NCBI RefSeq assembly: GCF_029278605.1
Contig: NZ_CP119573.1
Location: 62,001-126,000 of the forward strand
Origin: Cupriavidus sp. WKF15
Lineage (GTDB): Bacteria > Pseudomonadota > Gammaproteobacteria > Burkholderiales > Burkholderiaceae
Direction of reading: 5' to 3'
Length of the DNA stretch: 64,000 nt
Shown here: piece after piece, positions 17,658 through 26,613 of the stretch
Layout of the letters: every line of letters starts with the position of its first letter
How positions within the stretch are numbered: the first letter of the stretch is position 1
Notes under the pieces: generated by a model
The model's database searches: none
The model's input: the letters and a program-made list of their open reading frames with translations, nothing else
Told to the model about the DNA's origin: nothing
Program-made: the position numbers and the translations under genes

Positions 17658-18664
17658 GATGCAACCCCTGGTATGTATTCCTTGCGGGTGAGCGAGCCCA
17701 GCGCCCGCGCCGTCTGGCCCAGCTTCATGCCGAACGTCAGGCTTTCGGGGAAATGCCCCCATAGGCTGATGCCCTGGTAGGTACAGGTCTGCCAGCCGGC
17801 TTCGGCCTCCTCGGTGACGACGATCGGGTCCCAACCCAACTCGACCGCGAAGCCGGAAGGGGTCGTAACGTAGAAGGAGAGTTCGCGGTCGTTCGGGTGC
17901 TGGCCGATGCCGTTGGCCATGGCAAAGCCCATCTCACGCAACCGGCGGTAGGCCCCCACCACGTCGTCGAAGCTGGCGACCTGCAGATTGAGGTGGTGAA
18001 TGCGATTGCGCAGTGGATCCATGCGCCTGCCGCGGGTCGCGGCAAGCGCGAGGCTGTGGTGGCGCTCATTGAGGCGCAGGAAGGTGATGTCCATCACCAC
18101 GCCGTTGACGCGTTCCTCGATGAAGTCGGAGATCCGCGCGTCGAAAATGCGCTGGAGAAAGGCGAGCAGGGCCTCGGGCACGCGCGTCGAGATTGCGAGG
18201 TGCCCCATGCCGGCCGCTCCGGTGATGAAGCCGCCGGCTTTCATCTGAAGCGGTGCCGTGCCGAGGATCGGCCGGACGAAGAGTTCGAAGGCCATGCGTT
18301 TCGGACCCTCGAAGGACCAGTAGCGCTCGACGCCGCGCAGGCCCGCCGCTTCGCCGGACTTCTCCCGCACGATCACGCCGTCAGTGCGCAAGCGGCTCAA
18401 CACGAGTTCGAGCACCGCTTCGTCTTCAAGTTGCCAGCCAACAGCCGCCACATCTTCGGCAGGTCCGCGACAAACGATAAGCCGGCGCTGGTGTTCATCG
18501 ATACGCATGGCTAGCACGCCGGCCTGAGGCGCGTCGACGTGCAGGCCGAGGCCTTCCCCGGCGAATCGCTGCCACTCATCCAGCCGGGACGACTCGATTA
18601 GCACGTATCCCAGGCGGATGCGGCCGTACAAGCTGGTCGCGATTGGAGTCGAGCTCGACTTCAT
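17654..18664 (-). CDS. Type I extradiol ring-cleavage dioxygenase
   Basis: A 336-residue two-domain vicinal-oxygen-chelate dioxygenase of the BphC/catechol 2,3-dioxygenase class. It opens the ring of a 3-substituted catechol next to the hydroxyls with Fe(II) and O2. The expected iron ligands are His155 (GMGHLAIST), His224 (RIHHLNLQV) and Glu275 (GFAVELGWDP). The ATG overlaps the stop of the hydrolase gene by ATGA. The product is probably passed to the C-C hydrolase encoded just upstream. The substrate is likely a catechol with an alkyl or aryl side chain, made by the co-transcribed hydroxylase. Confidence 0.88.
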   Translation of the reverse strand: MKSSSTPIATSLYGRIRLGYVLIESSRLDEWQRFAGEGLGLHVDAPQAGVLAMRIDEHQRRLIVCRGPAEDVAAVGWQLEDEAVLELVLSRLRTDGVIVREKSGEAAGLRGVERYWSFEGPKRMAFELFVRPILGTAPLQMKAGGFITGAAGMGHLAISTRVPEALLAFLQRIFDARISDFIEERVNGVVMDITFLRLNERHHSLALAATRGRRMDPLRNRIHHLNLQVASFDDVVGAYRRLREMGFAMANGIGQHPNDRELSFYVTTPSGFAVELGWDPIVVTEEAEAGWQTCTYQGISLWGHFPESLTFGMKLGQTARALGSLTRKEYIPGVAS

Positions 18665-19563
18665 GCTGCGGCTCCGACGATAGCCGGATTGGCGGCAGGC
18701 TCTTCCTCCTTCAAGAAGGCGCTTACCGCCGCGTTGAATTCGTCGGCCCGTTCCCACTGCACCCAGTGGCCGGTGCGGCTGAAGAGGTACAGATCGCAAT
18801 GGGACATGAGTTTCTGCAGTGTCACGCCGCCGCTTACCGGATTGACGCGATCCTCCACGCCCCAGAGCACCAGGGTCGGATTGGTCAGGGCTGGCAGGCG
18901 CGGGTCGAGCGTCAGGTCCAGCTTTGCCAGCGTTGCTGGATCCCCAGGCGCACGCAGCGGCGGATTGGCGATCACCTCCGGGGCGATGCTGGCCTCGTAA
19001 CGTTCGCGCAGTACTGATTTGGGGACTTGGCTGCCGTCGTACACCAAGTCTTCGGTGATGAAGCGGCTCAGTTTTTCGAAAGTGGGTCCGTCGCCTGTGT
19101 AGTAAGTGAGGAGGCGCTTCAGGCCGTCGGTGGGCGGCGCCTTGGAAACGTCTACGCCGCCCGGGCCCATCAGAACCAGGCGACCGATCCGCTCGGGCTG
19201 ATCAAGCGCCATCCGCAGCGCGCAACCGCCGCCGGCGGAATTGCCGACCAAGTGCGCGCGGGCGATGCCCAGCGCGTCAAGCAGGCCAAGCATAGTGTCG
19301 GCCAGGTCGCCCCAGATGTCGTTCGAATTGAGGCCTTTGCTCGACTTTCCATAGCCAGGCATGTCGGGCACCAGCACGCGGAAATGCGCGGCCAGCGCCG
19401 TAATGTTCCGCGCGTAGTTGGAGACGCCCGAGGCACCCGGGCCGCCGCCGTGGAGCATCAGCACCGGCGGGCCTCCACCCATGTCGGCAAGATGGATCTG
19501 CCTGTTTCCGACCTGCAGGACGCGGGTTTCGGTGTTCCGATCGACGGCTTGGATGACGCTCAT
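18661..19563 (-). CDS. Meta-cleavage product alpha/beta hydrolase (MhpC/BphD-like)
   Basis: A 300-residue serine hydrolase that cleaves the C-C bond of the ring-fission product to release a carboxylic acid and 2-hydroxypenta-2,4-dienoate. Visible are the oxyanion segment LHGGGPGASGVSNY, the nucleophile elbow GNSAGGG (Ser109), the acid in WGVEDRVNP and the His of RTGHWVQWE. First gene of the coupled catabolic operon, with an AGGAGA ribosome site, divergent from a TetR regulator. GGGPGASG is typical of the MhpC/BphD/DmpD group. Confidence 0.9.
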   Translation of the reverse strand: MSVIQAVDRNTETRVLQVGNRQIHLADMGGGPPVLMLHGGGPGASGVSNYARNITALAAHFRVLVPDMPGYGKSSKGLNSNDIWGDLADTMLGLLDALGIARAHLVGNSAGGGCALRMALDQPERIGRLVLMGPGGVDVSKAPPTDGLKRLLTYYTGDGPTFEKLSRFITEDLVYDGSQVPKSVLRERYEASIAPEVIANPPLRAPGDPATLAKLDLTLDPRLPALTNPTLVLWGVEDRVNPVSGGVTLQKLMSHCDLYLFSRTGHWVQWERADEFNAAVSAFLKEEEPAANPAIVGAAA

Positions 19564-19611
19564 GTGATGTCTCCTGAGGTGGCTGAGTGGATATAGGGCA
19601 ACACAACATAG

Positions 19612-19629
19612 ACGTTCTATATTGAACGT
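19612..19629. promoter_or_regulatory. Palindromic operator candidate in catabolic operon/TetR intergene
   Basis: ACGTTCTATATTGAACGT has perfect 6-bp arms. A partly overlapping second half-site pair (TTGAAC ... GTTCAG, 19622-19639) shares the GAAC core. The element lies between the divergent hydrolase and tetR starts and suits a TetR-family dimer. A TATAAT box at 19672-19677, about 30 bp before the tetR start, fits a promoter for tetR. Confidence 0.55.
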
Positions 19630-19706
19630 TAGTGTTCAGTATAGTTCGGTAGTGAGTAACGTTGTCAAGCGTATAATCGTCCAGGAATTATTGGAGCTGT
19701 CCTTTT

Positions 19707-20369
19707 ATGAACGAATTTGTTCAAGGCGGAGCCGAGTCCGCCCCGGCACCCGAACCCGCCCTCAGTGCGGCCCAGAAGCGCATTCACAGCGCGGCGATGA
19801 AGCTGTTTGCAGAGATGGATATGACCCGGGTGAGCATCAGCGATCTGGCCGTCGCGGCCGGCGTCGCGCGCGGCACGGTCTACAACAACCTGGGCGACAC
19901 GGAGGGTTTATTCGAGCAGGTAGCGGCGCAGTTGGTGCGCGAGATGACGATCCGGGTCACCCAAAGCCTCGCGGGCACGGACGACCTCGCCTTGCGCCTG
20001 GCCCTCGGCATCCGCCATTACCTTCGACGCGCCCATGAGGAACCGCACTGGGGGCGCTTCCTGAACCGCTTCGGATTCAGTAGTGCTTCACTTCAGACGC
20101 TGTGGTCGACCGACCCTATCCAGAATCTCAGTGAGGGCATCGAAGCCGGCCGCTACCGGATTACACGCGAACAACTGCCTTCGGCGGTGGCCATGCTGGC
20201 CGGAACGGTGATCGCCGCCATGCTACCGGTGCTCGAAGGCCACCGAACCTGGCGAGAGATCGGCGCGGATACGGCGGAATTGCTGCTTGTAGCCTTGGGA
20301 ATTGCGCGCGACGAGGCAAAGGTTCTGGCGAATTCCGATTTGCCGCCGCTGCTGACACTGGATAAGTGA
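19707..20369 (+). CDS. TetR/AcrR-family transcriptional regulator
   Basis: A 220-residue TetR-type repressor. Residues about 22-68 form the helix-turn-helix (ISDLAVAAGVARGTVYNNLG), and the rest is an all-helical ligand domain. It has a GGAG site 10 bp before the ATG. Divergent orientation from the meta-cleavage operon and the palindrome between them suggest that it controls that operon and itself, probably releasing DNA on binding the aromatic substrate or an intermediate. Note that mhp-type operons are more often controlled by IclR-type activators, so this pairing is a local variation. Confidence 0.88.
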   Translation: MNEFVQGGAESAPAPEPALSAAQKRIHSAAMKLFAEMDMTRVSISDLAVAAGVARGTVYNNLGDTEGLFEQVAAQLVREMTIRVTQSLAGTDDLALRLALGIRHYLRRAHEEPHWGRFLNRFGFSSASLQTLWSTDPIQNLSEGIEAGRYRITREQLPSAVAMLAGTVIAAMLPVLEGHRTWREIGADTAELLLVALGIARDEAKVLANSDLPPLLTLDK

Positions 20370-20429
20370 TCCGCGTATCTCGAGGTGACCCGCTTATTCG
20401 GACAGTGCCTATTAAACACGGGGTGCACC

Positions 20430-20740
20430 ATGCCGAAAACGCGCCCGCCGTACCGCACTGTTTTCCGTCAACAAATGGTTGACTTGGTCCATGCGGGTCG
20501 CCGCGCCGAAGATCTGGCCAAAGAGTTCGAACCCACGGCTCAGACCGTTTACAACTGGGTTTCACAGGCCGAGCGTGACGGAAGCACACGTCATGACGGC
20601 CTGACCAGTGCCGAGCGCCAGGAGCTCTCAAGGGCCTCGCCGTGAGAACTCGGCAGCTCGAAATGGAGAGGGAGATACTTGCAAAAGCCGCGGCCTGGTT
20701 CGTGCGGGAGACCGACTCGCTGCCCGACGCGCTCGATGGC
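20430..20740 (+). pseudogene. IS3-family transposase OrfA remnant
   Basis: MPKTRPPYRTVFRQQMVDLV and TAQTVYNWVSQAERDG form the HTH of an IS3-group OrfA. After ELSR the match continues in a shifted frame as RQLEMEREILAKAAAWFVRE, the leucine-zipper end of OrfA. OrfB (the DDE catalytic part) is absent and no terminal inverted repeats were found. It is a dead insertion-sequence fragment. Confidence 0.7.
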
Positions 20741-20846
20741 CTCGACGCGGCCGAGGATCGACGTCGATTGCGAAAAGTTGCGGGAGCGGATTTGCGTGAT
20801 CATGAGAATATCCTCGTGAGTGGACGAGTCGCGGCGACGCTCGCCG

Positions 20847-21590
20847 TCAGGCAGCCCGCGCCAGTGCAACGGCGTCGGCACCCGCCGGGAAATGCAGCCG
20901 GTCAGAGGTGTCGTTGGCGGCATCCCAGACGCCTTCGGCGACATCCGTCGCAGCCGTCACCGCGGAGAGCTGGCTGAATCCCGCGAACACTTCATGGGCG
21001 ACGGGCTCGTAAGGCTTCGTGATCAGGCCCTGCATGCGCTGCTGGCCGTTGGCGGTGAAGCTCGTGGAAGGTCCGTAGCCGGGCTCGACCAGCTTGACCC
21101 GCACGCCCAGCGCCTTGAGTTCATGCTCCAGCGATGCCGTGAAGCCTTCGATGGCGGTCTTGCTGGCCGTGTAGACGGCCACCAACGGGAACGGGGCCAG
21201 CGTCGCGCTGGACGTGACATTGACGATCGTGCCGGCTCGGCGTTCGCGGAACTGTGGGATCACCGCCTGGCACATCGCCATGACGCCGAACGTGTTGGTC
21301 TCGAAGATCTCCCGCACCGTGGACATGGGGGTGGCTTCAAATGCACCGAACAGGCCGATGCCGGCATTGTTCACCAGTACATCGATGGGGCCAGCGGCCT
21401 CCAAGGCCCGGTCGATGCTCTCGGGCTGCGTGACATCCAGCGGCAAGACGCGCAGGTTCTCCGAGGCTGGAAGCAGGTCCGACCGGGGGGTCCGCATGGT
21501 AGCGATGACCTTCCACCCGTTTGCGAGGAAGTGACGGGCGGTTTCCAGGCCATAGCCGGACGAAGAACCAGTGATCAGTACAGTCTTCAT
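20847..21590 (-). CDS. Short-chain dehydrogenase/reductase
   Basis: A 247-residue classical SDR. It has the NAD(P) site TGSSSGYG (residues about 7-14), the NNAGIG motif, the catalytic Ser (VTSSAT) and the YTASK motif with Tyr and Lys. The glycine motif is TGxxxGxG. The start ATG is preceded by GGAG. It is divergent from an AraC-family regulator with about 100 bp between, a common regulator/target pair. The substrate cannot be inferred; similar proteins act on small carbonyls. Confidence 0.88.
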   Translation of the reverse strand: MKTVLITGSSSGYGLETARHFLANGWKVIATMRTPRSDLLPASENLRVLPLDVTQPESIDRALEAAGPIDVLVNNAGIGLFGAFEATPMSTVREIFETNTFGVMAMCQAVIPQFRERRAGTIVNVTSSATLAPFPLVAVYTASKTAIEGFTASLEHELKALGVRVKLVEPGYGPSTSFTANGQQRMQGLITKPYEPVAHEVFAGFSQLSAVTAATDVAEGVWDAANDTSDRLHFPAGADAVALARAA

Positions 21591-21690
21591 TTCGTGCTCC
21601 GAGGTGGGTGATTGACTCGGAGGGAACGATAGGGAACTCTAGCCGGATCGTCGATATCAAATAATCCGCTTTCTTTTAGCGAACGTCCAA

Positions 21691-22587
21691 ATGAGTGACC
21701 CTCTCTCCGAAATCGTCCGACTGCTGCATCCGCAGGCCGTGTTCGCCAACCTGATCAGCGGCAAGGGCAATTGGGCGGTGCGCTACTCCGAGTTCGGCAA
21801 GCCCAGCTTCTGCATCATGCTGGAAGGCAGTTGTCGGCTGGCCGTGGATGGACACGAGCCGACGACGCTCAGCGCCGGAGATTTCGTGCTGCTCCCCACC
21901 ACGCCGGGCTTTACGATATCCAGCTTCGCCCCAGCGCCCCCGGCCTACATGGACCCCAACCAAGTGCGGGAGGGGCGGGGCGAATTGCGGTATGGCGAGC
22001 AGACAGGCCAACCCGACATGCGCTCATTGGGTGGTTCGTTCTTGTTCGACTGCGCCGATCCGGGTCTGCTGGTGTCGCTGCTGCCGAAAGTGGTGCACGT
22101 GCAAGGTTCGACGCGGCTGTCGCAGCTAGTGCAGATGGTGGGCGAGGAGTCCGCGGATAAAAAACCAGGCAATGAGTTCATGCGCTCCCGGCTGGTCGAA
22201 ATGCTGCTCGTCGAGGCCATGCGTTCAACCACGTCGGGAAGCGCCCCACCAGGCCTGCTCCGTGGATTGGGCGATGAGCGATTGGCGGCCGCGTTGAAGC
22301 AGATGCATGCGCATATTGACCAGAGCTGGTCGGTTGCCCAACTTGCCACGATCGCTGCGTTATCGCGATCCAGCTTCTTTGAGCGATTCACGCGGACGGT
22401 CGGGGTCGCGCCGATGGAGTACCTGCTCTCGTGGCGTATGGAAATCGCGAAGGAACTCCTGCGTCGTGATGAATTGTCCGTTTCGGAGATAGCCGAACGC
22501 ATCGGCTACGGCTCGACCAGTGCGTTCAGCGTGGCATTCACCAGGCATGTCGGGCAGCCACCCAGCCACTACGCGCGCGCAGTGTAA
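21691..22587 (+). CDS. AraC-family transcriptional regulator (cupin type)
   Basis: A 298-residue regulator with an N-terminal cupin-like sensing domain (FCIMLEGSCRLAVDG; AGDFVLLPTTPGF) and a C-terminal double HTH (QSWSVAQLATIAALSRSSFF; LSVSEIAERIGYGSTSAFSV). It is divergent from the SDR gene, so it probably controls it. The ribosome site is weak. Confidence 0.9.
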   Translation: MSDPLSEIVRLLHPQAVFANLISGKGNWAVRYSEFGKPSFCIMLEGSCRLAVDGHEPTTLSAGDFVLLPTTPGFTISSFAPAPPAYMDPNQVREGRGELRYGEQTGQPDMRSLGGSFLFDCADPGLLVSLLPKVVHVQGSTRLSQLVQMVGEESADKKPGNEFMRSRLVEMLLVEAMRSTTSGSAPPGLLRGLGDERLAAALKQMHAHIDQSWSVAQLATIAALSRSSFFERFTRTVGVAPMEYLLSWRMEIAKELLRRDELSVSEIAERIGYGSTSAFSVAFTRHVGQPPSHYARAV

Positions 22588-22944
22588 GAACGCCTGCCGA
22601 TCAAGGAATGGAAGGGCCGCGCATTCGTCCAATCTCCCATGTCGCCCGCCACCATGCACCATCGCGGCGAACTGCTGTCCCAGCCGCGCGCGCCCAACGG
22701 CTGTACGCGCGTATCGTCGATCCAGGTTACCAACTCGAAGATCGCTCACACCGGCTTCAACGTCAATCGGCGATTTCCGCTTGGCCGAAAACCGCAGATC
22801 TCGAGCGGGTACGGACGGAAGCTCTAAGATTGCAGTCGTCGGATGCCGGCCATAAGCGGCCCTTCGCCCTCGCGGTCATACGGTCGTTCAAGCGACCGAT
22901 TCGCGCCATCAACGGACCGTCATATCCGGATCACGCTGCGCTGG
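22588..22944. other. Intergenic stretch, possible divergent repeat copy
   Basis: No convincing gene. Bases about 22860-22905 (TTCGCCCTCGCGGTC ... CGGTCGTTCAAGCG) resemble the core of the dispersed repeat described at 35760-35965, so this may be an old, diverged copy. Otherwise nothing recognised. Confidence 0.35.
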
Positions 22945-24102
22945 TCACTTGCCATCGCTGATGCGTTCCTCCTCGATGAAACGAAGCAAAGCCTCTACCA
23001 GCGCCTCCCGTGGATAGGCATTTTGCGTGACGAACAGCGAACCGATCGTGTCATGCTTCCGGGCGATTGGTACGGCGAGCGCCCAATGGTCAGCGTTGAC
23101 GTAGCCCAACAGCGTGCTCCCGGACACGATCTGGTCATAGAAGATCATCTGGCTGTCGTTGCGCGCGTCGACGCGGGACAGCTTGTCGTAGCTTGATCTG
23201 AGAATCGATGAAATGCGCTCCGGCTGCGGGAACGTGACGATCGAATAGATGGGCAGATCGTTGGGAAGCGGGTTCTGCGCAAGCCATGCCTTGCGTGTCC
23301 GCGGCCGCAGGCTCTCCACCGCGCCGCCATCTCCAGGCGAGCATGTCGCACCAGGGAAGTGCCGCAGAAGGTCGGCCTGATACTGCTCGGCATCGTTGGC
23401 GAGCGGCGAACCGCCGACGGCACCGGCCGCGGTGACCACGGCGGCCACGCGACTGCGGATCTCGGGGTACGTGACGACAGCCTCGAGGATATCCGGTGCG
23501 CCCTTGGAATAGCCGATCAATACAATGCGCGGTTCGTCGACTGCGTGCGGCATGGCCATGATTGCATCGCGGATCTGGCGAGCGTTGTTCGTCGAGCTTG
23601 ACAGTGCGTCGACAGTGATCATCGTCGCGTCATAGCCAAACTCGCGCACATGGGTTGCGACAGTCCCCTGCGGACCCAGCCATGGCCTGAAGCACTCGTA
23701 CCCGACGCCCGCCACGACTGCCGCAATGAGATGCCGTTTCGACGGGCCGAGTTCGACGGGCCTGTCCGTGCCGGCGGGCTCGGTGCCCACGCGGGTCAGT
23801 GCCTCTTCGCAAGGACGGTAGTCGGGAAGCGTGGAGCCTCGGGCCCGCAGCACGGCACAGTAGACTTCGCGAAAGCGGCCCCGCTTGTCGGTCACTCCGG
23901 CAAGGGCCGCTGGCACCAGTACAAGCGGTGGCGTATCGGTCGAATACGGGACGAGCGGCGTCGATGCGCACGCGCCGAGAAAAAGGGTCCACGCGAGCGC
24001 CGTCAGGTACGCGAGGCCCCTCAACCATGTACGGATCGCGCGGAAGGCCTGCCTCGGGCCAGCGGCTCGCCATTTAGTGTCCTGCGCGTCGGGCTGCGTC
24101 AT
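22945..24102 (-). CDS. Lipoprotein with alpha/beta-hydrolase fold
   Basis: A 385-residue predicted envelope lipoprotein. The start at ATG 24102 leaves a hydrophobic segment (LAYLTALAWTLFLGA) ending in the lipobox LGAC, so the mature chain would be lipid-anchored at Cys. A possible nucleophile elbow GYSKG (near residue 215) and the context VLIGYSKGAPDILEA suggest a serine esterase or lipase-like enzyme. A late His in NADHWALAV could complete a triad. An open frame extends further upstream but without signal or good start. The substrate is unknown. Confidence 0.7.
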   Translation of the reverse strand: MTQPDAQDTKWRAAGPRQAFRAIRTWLRGLAYLTALAWTLFLGACASTPLVPYSTDTPPLVLVPAALAGVTDKRGRFREVYCAVLRARGSTLPDYRPCEEALTRVGTEPAGTDRPVELGPSKRHLIAAVVAGVGYECFRPWLGPQGTVATHVREFGYDATMITVDALSSSTNNARQIRDAIMAMPHAVDEPRIVLIGYSKGAPDILEAVVTYPEIRSRVAAVVTAAGAVGGSPLANDAEQYQADLLRHFPGATCSPGDGGAVESLRPRTRKAWLAQNPLPNDLPIYSIVTFPQPERISSILRSSYDKLSRVDARNDSQMIFYDQIVSGSTLLGYVNADHWALAVPIARKHDTIGSLFVTQNAYPREALVEALLRFIEEERISDGK

Positions 24103-24511
24103 CGCTCTCCCCGCCTTGGAAATGCCATTGTGAGTTATTAATGTCAGATGAGGAAATCGTCTTGAATACCTTCCGCTGGGATGAGGGATAAGCGGGTCGC
24201 ATTCGTGAAATCTACTGCGCCGCGCTCCAGACCCGGAGACCGACCCGCCGCCACTACCGTACTTGCGATGAGGCTCGGACCCAAGTGAGCAGCGGACCTG
24301 CAGGCGTGTGACCGTCGAATTCTGCCAATCGAAACGGCATGTCAATGCAGTGGTCGTGGCGTGGCAGGCATCCGCTATGAATGGGATGAATTGCAGATGG
24401 GCTATTGGGGGTGATTGGCTATGCATTTTAAAATTTGAAAATTCAAATTTAATCCAAAGACGGATATGACCAGCAAGCGGCAACGCAGTCCTCTCCTCGG
24501 TACCGTAGGGT

Positions 24512-25924
24512 TTAGTAGTAATAGCGCCAATCAAACACCAGCCTCAGGCCAATCGACCAGACTGTATGCAACGGCGGCGCAGCCGAGCCGCGAGGGAAAT
24601 TTACGCTTCCCCCGTGCGGCACGTCGGCAGCGGCAAAGAGCTGGAAGACCACCGACGAACTCTGGTTAGTCGAAAACGCACGATACGGCCGGTATTCGAG
24701 AATGGGAATCTCGAACATGGTTGACTTGAAGCTCACGAATTGCCCAACGCCTGTGTCCGGGCCACCGGGCGCAATGAGCTGATCCCTCCCGCTCAGCCCG
24801 TACAGCGTCACACCGATCTCGCGACCCAGGACGAACTGGAAGCGTCCGATTGCAGTCGACCATCCGCTCTCCCACGGGATCAGGCCGCCATTAGCGGCGC
24901 GGACGGCGACTTGTGTATAGGCGGACGGATTGACCAAATACAGCGGAGCCAGCAGCAGCAGGTCGCCCGGCACCACATAGAATGGCATGCGCAGGCGCAG
25001 CGCCAGTCCTGAGCGGGCTGGTATCGCCGCGCCAAGATTACCGCCGGACGCGACTTGCGCGCCGAAGCGGTTGCTGGATGGCGAATCGGTGCGGAAGCCT
25101 ACCGAGGCATAGACCAGCCCGTCGCCCGCCTCGCCCATCACGCCATCGAGGCCGAAGCCGGCCCGCACGGAAAGATCGAGGCCGCCGACGAAGCCGCCCC
25201 AACCCTGGGAGGCTACGAAGCCGCCGTCGACCCAGCGCGCATCGATCGAACCGGCCAGCCCGATGAACGGTCCGACCTCGCTGCGAAAGCGCGGCATGGC
25301 CCCAAGGCCTGGCCCGAGCCCCGGTACCGGGGTTTCGCGCAGCGTCGCTTCGAAAAACCGCACATCTTCCGGCCTTGGCCCTGTGCCGGGAGCGCGGTCG
25401 GGCAGCGTCTTGTTGCGGCATATGTCGAAGTTGTTCAACTCTGCCACGGCGTCTGGCGTGTAGGCGAATGCATTGCCGCTGCCTGTCGCGGCATCCAGTA
25501 CCTGCTCGAGGCTGCGGCGCACGGCCGTCGCCGCCACGGAGGCGTCTTCCGGACGCAGGTTCGCATCACCCATCAGGACGACCGACTGGCCTCCATTGCT
25601 CCACGTGAATACTTCCAGCCCATTCTGGTTGTAGTAATCGTGCGTTCCCTGCCGCTGCGAAGCGTCGCCCCATGAACCGGCGATATGGCCCGCTGCGTAT
25701 GCATCCTCCAGGAAATGCAGCGCGAACGCTTCGTCCGCCATGGCGGCGCGCGCAAGCGCCTGCCTCTGCTGCGCGGTGTGCCGCTCATTCGCAAGGCGGC
25801 TGGCCTTTTGCAAAGCGCTGAGGTGGAAGAAGGAATAAACGCCGACCGCGTTGAGTTCCGACCCGGGCCGCAGGGTCAGGCGCGCGTAGTCGTAGAGCGA
25901 GATGTCAGTAGACGGACGCGACAT
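24512..25924 (-). CDS. Uncharacterised protein with C-terminal beta-barrel-like region; possibly N-truncated
   Basis: A 470-residue protein of a family I do not know by name. The N-terminal third is helical with HFLEDAYAAGHIAGSW, reminiscent of metal-binding segments in zinc-dependent phospholipase-C-like enzymes. The last 250 residues alternate polar and aromatic residues like outer-membrane strands and end in an aromatic tail FDWRYYY. No signal peptide is present at the available ATG, and the start overlaps the end of a decayed DUF2252 gene, so the original 5' end has probably been lost in a deletion. Confidence 0.6.
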   Translation of the reverse strand: MSRPSTDISLYDYARLTLRPGSELNAVGVYSFFHLSALQKASRLANERHTAQQRQALARAAMADEAFALHFLEDAYAAGHIAGSWGDASQRQGTHDYYNQNGLEVFTWSNGGQSVVLMGDANLRPEDASVAATAVRRSLEQVLDAATGSGNAFAYTPDAVAELNNFDICRNKTLPDRAPGTGPRPEDVRFFEATLRETPVPGLGPGLGAMPRFRSEVGPFIGLAGSIDARWVDGGFVASQGWGGFVGGLDLSVRAGFGLDGVMGEAGDGLVYASVGFRTDSPSSNRFGAQVASGGNLGAAIPARSGLALRLRMPFYVVPGDLLLLAPLYLVNPSAYTQVAVRAANGGLIPWESGWSTAIGRFQFVLGREIGVTLYGLSGRDQLIAPGGPDTGVGQFVSFKSTMFEIPILEYRPYRAFSTNQSSSVVFQLFAAADVPHGGSVNFPRGSAAPPLHTVWSIGLRLVFDWRYYY

Positions 25925-26580
25925 CAGGAAATGCGCATTGTTCGCGCCCGCTCGCTCTCCCTGACTTCACCGCCGCCTTCAGGGCCGACCAGTCCATTTC
26001 ATTGCGCTCGGCGTAGGCAATGGCAAACTGCTGGATGGCTTCGTCGAACGCATCCGACTTGCCCACGTACCCAAGGATCATGGCCGGATGCAGCCAGCCT
26101 GCGCACATCCCAGTCGAAAGGCCCGGGCAACGTTTCATCGAAATCATTCGGCCCGAACAGTACCCTGCGCTCCGGACTGGCGAACGAGCCGAAGTTTGCC
26201 AGGTGGGCATCACCGCCTAGCGGCACGATGATTCCCGAATTCGGCAACCGGGCCAGGTCGAAGGCCATCAGCGGCGCGGCCCCACGATAGAAGGCGAATG
26301 GACTGGCCACCATGCGGCCGTAGCGGATCGGTATGAGGCTTGGCAACCTGCCTGCATTGGAAGCCTCGAGCAGTGCAATCGGATCGCGGTCGGACAGCGT
26401 ACATGTCGCAAGCTTGGCCCGCGGCGCAAGCCGACGTGCGGCCCTTCCAGCGTCGATACGCGATGTTCGTGAGCCGCGGCCACCAAACAGTTCGGAGAGA
26501 TCCTCGTGCACTTGGGCGGCATGCGGCTCTGCGTGCACCGCCGGCGACCTACCTTGTTGCACCTCGGCAGTCTTTGGCAT
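25905..26580 (-). pseudogene. DUF2252 protein remnant with internal deletion
   Basis: The minus strand first encodes the N-terminal third of a DUF2252 protein (IPIRYGRMVASPFAFYRGAA; PLGGDAHLANFGSFASPERR; NDFDETLPGPFDWD). Near 26100 the similarity leaps, in a different frame, to the extreme C-terminus (ILGYVGKSDAFDEAIQQFA; YAERNEMDWSALKAAVKSG). The central part, roughly 200 residues, is missing. A single deletion with a frame change explains the structure. The full-length family is about 430-450 residues. Confidence 0.7.
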
Positions 26581-26613
26581 GGCATGCCCTCGAAAGGCGC
26601 GTGACCTTACGTG

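Noticed and set aside
17654..18799. Longer form of the extradiol dioxygenase starting at 18799
   Set aside because: The extra 45 residues are antisense-like and lie inside the hydrolase gene; the ATG at 18664 gives the family length and an ATGA overlap.
20430..20740. A complete IS3-family insertion sequence
   Set aside because: Only the OrfA region is present, frameshifted; no OrfB and no terminal inverted repeats were found.
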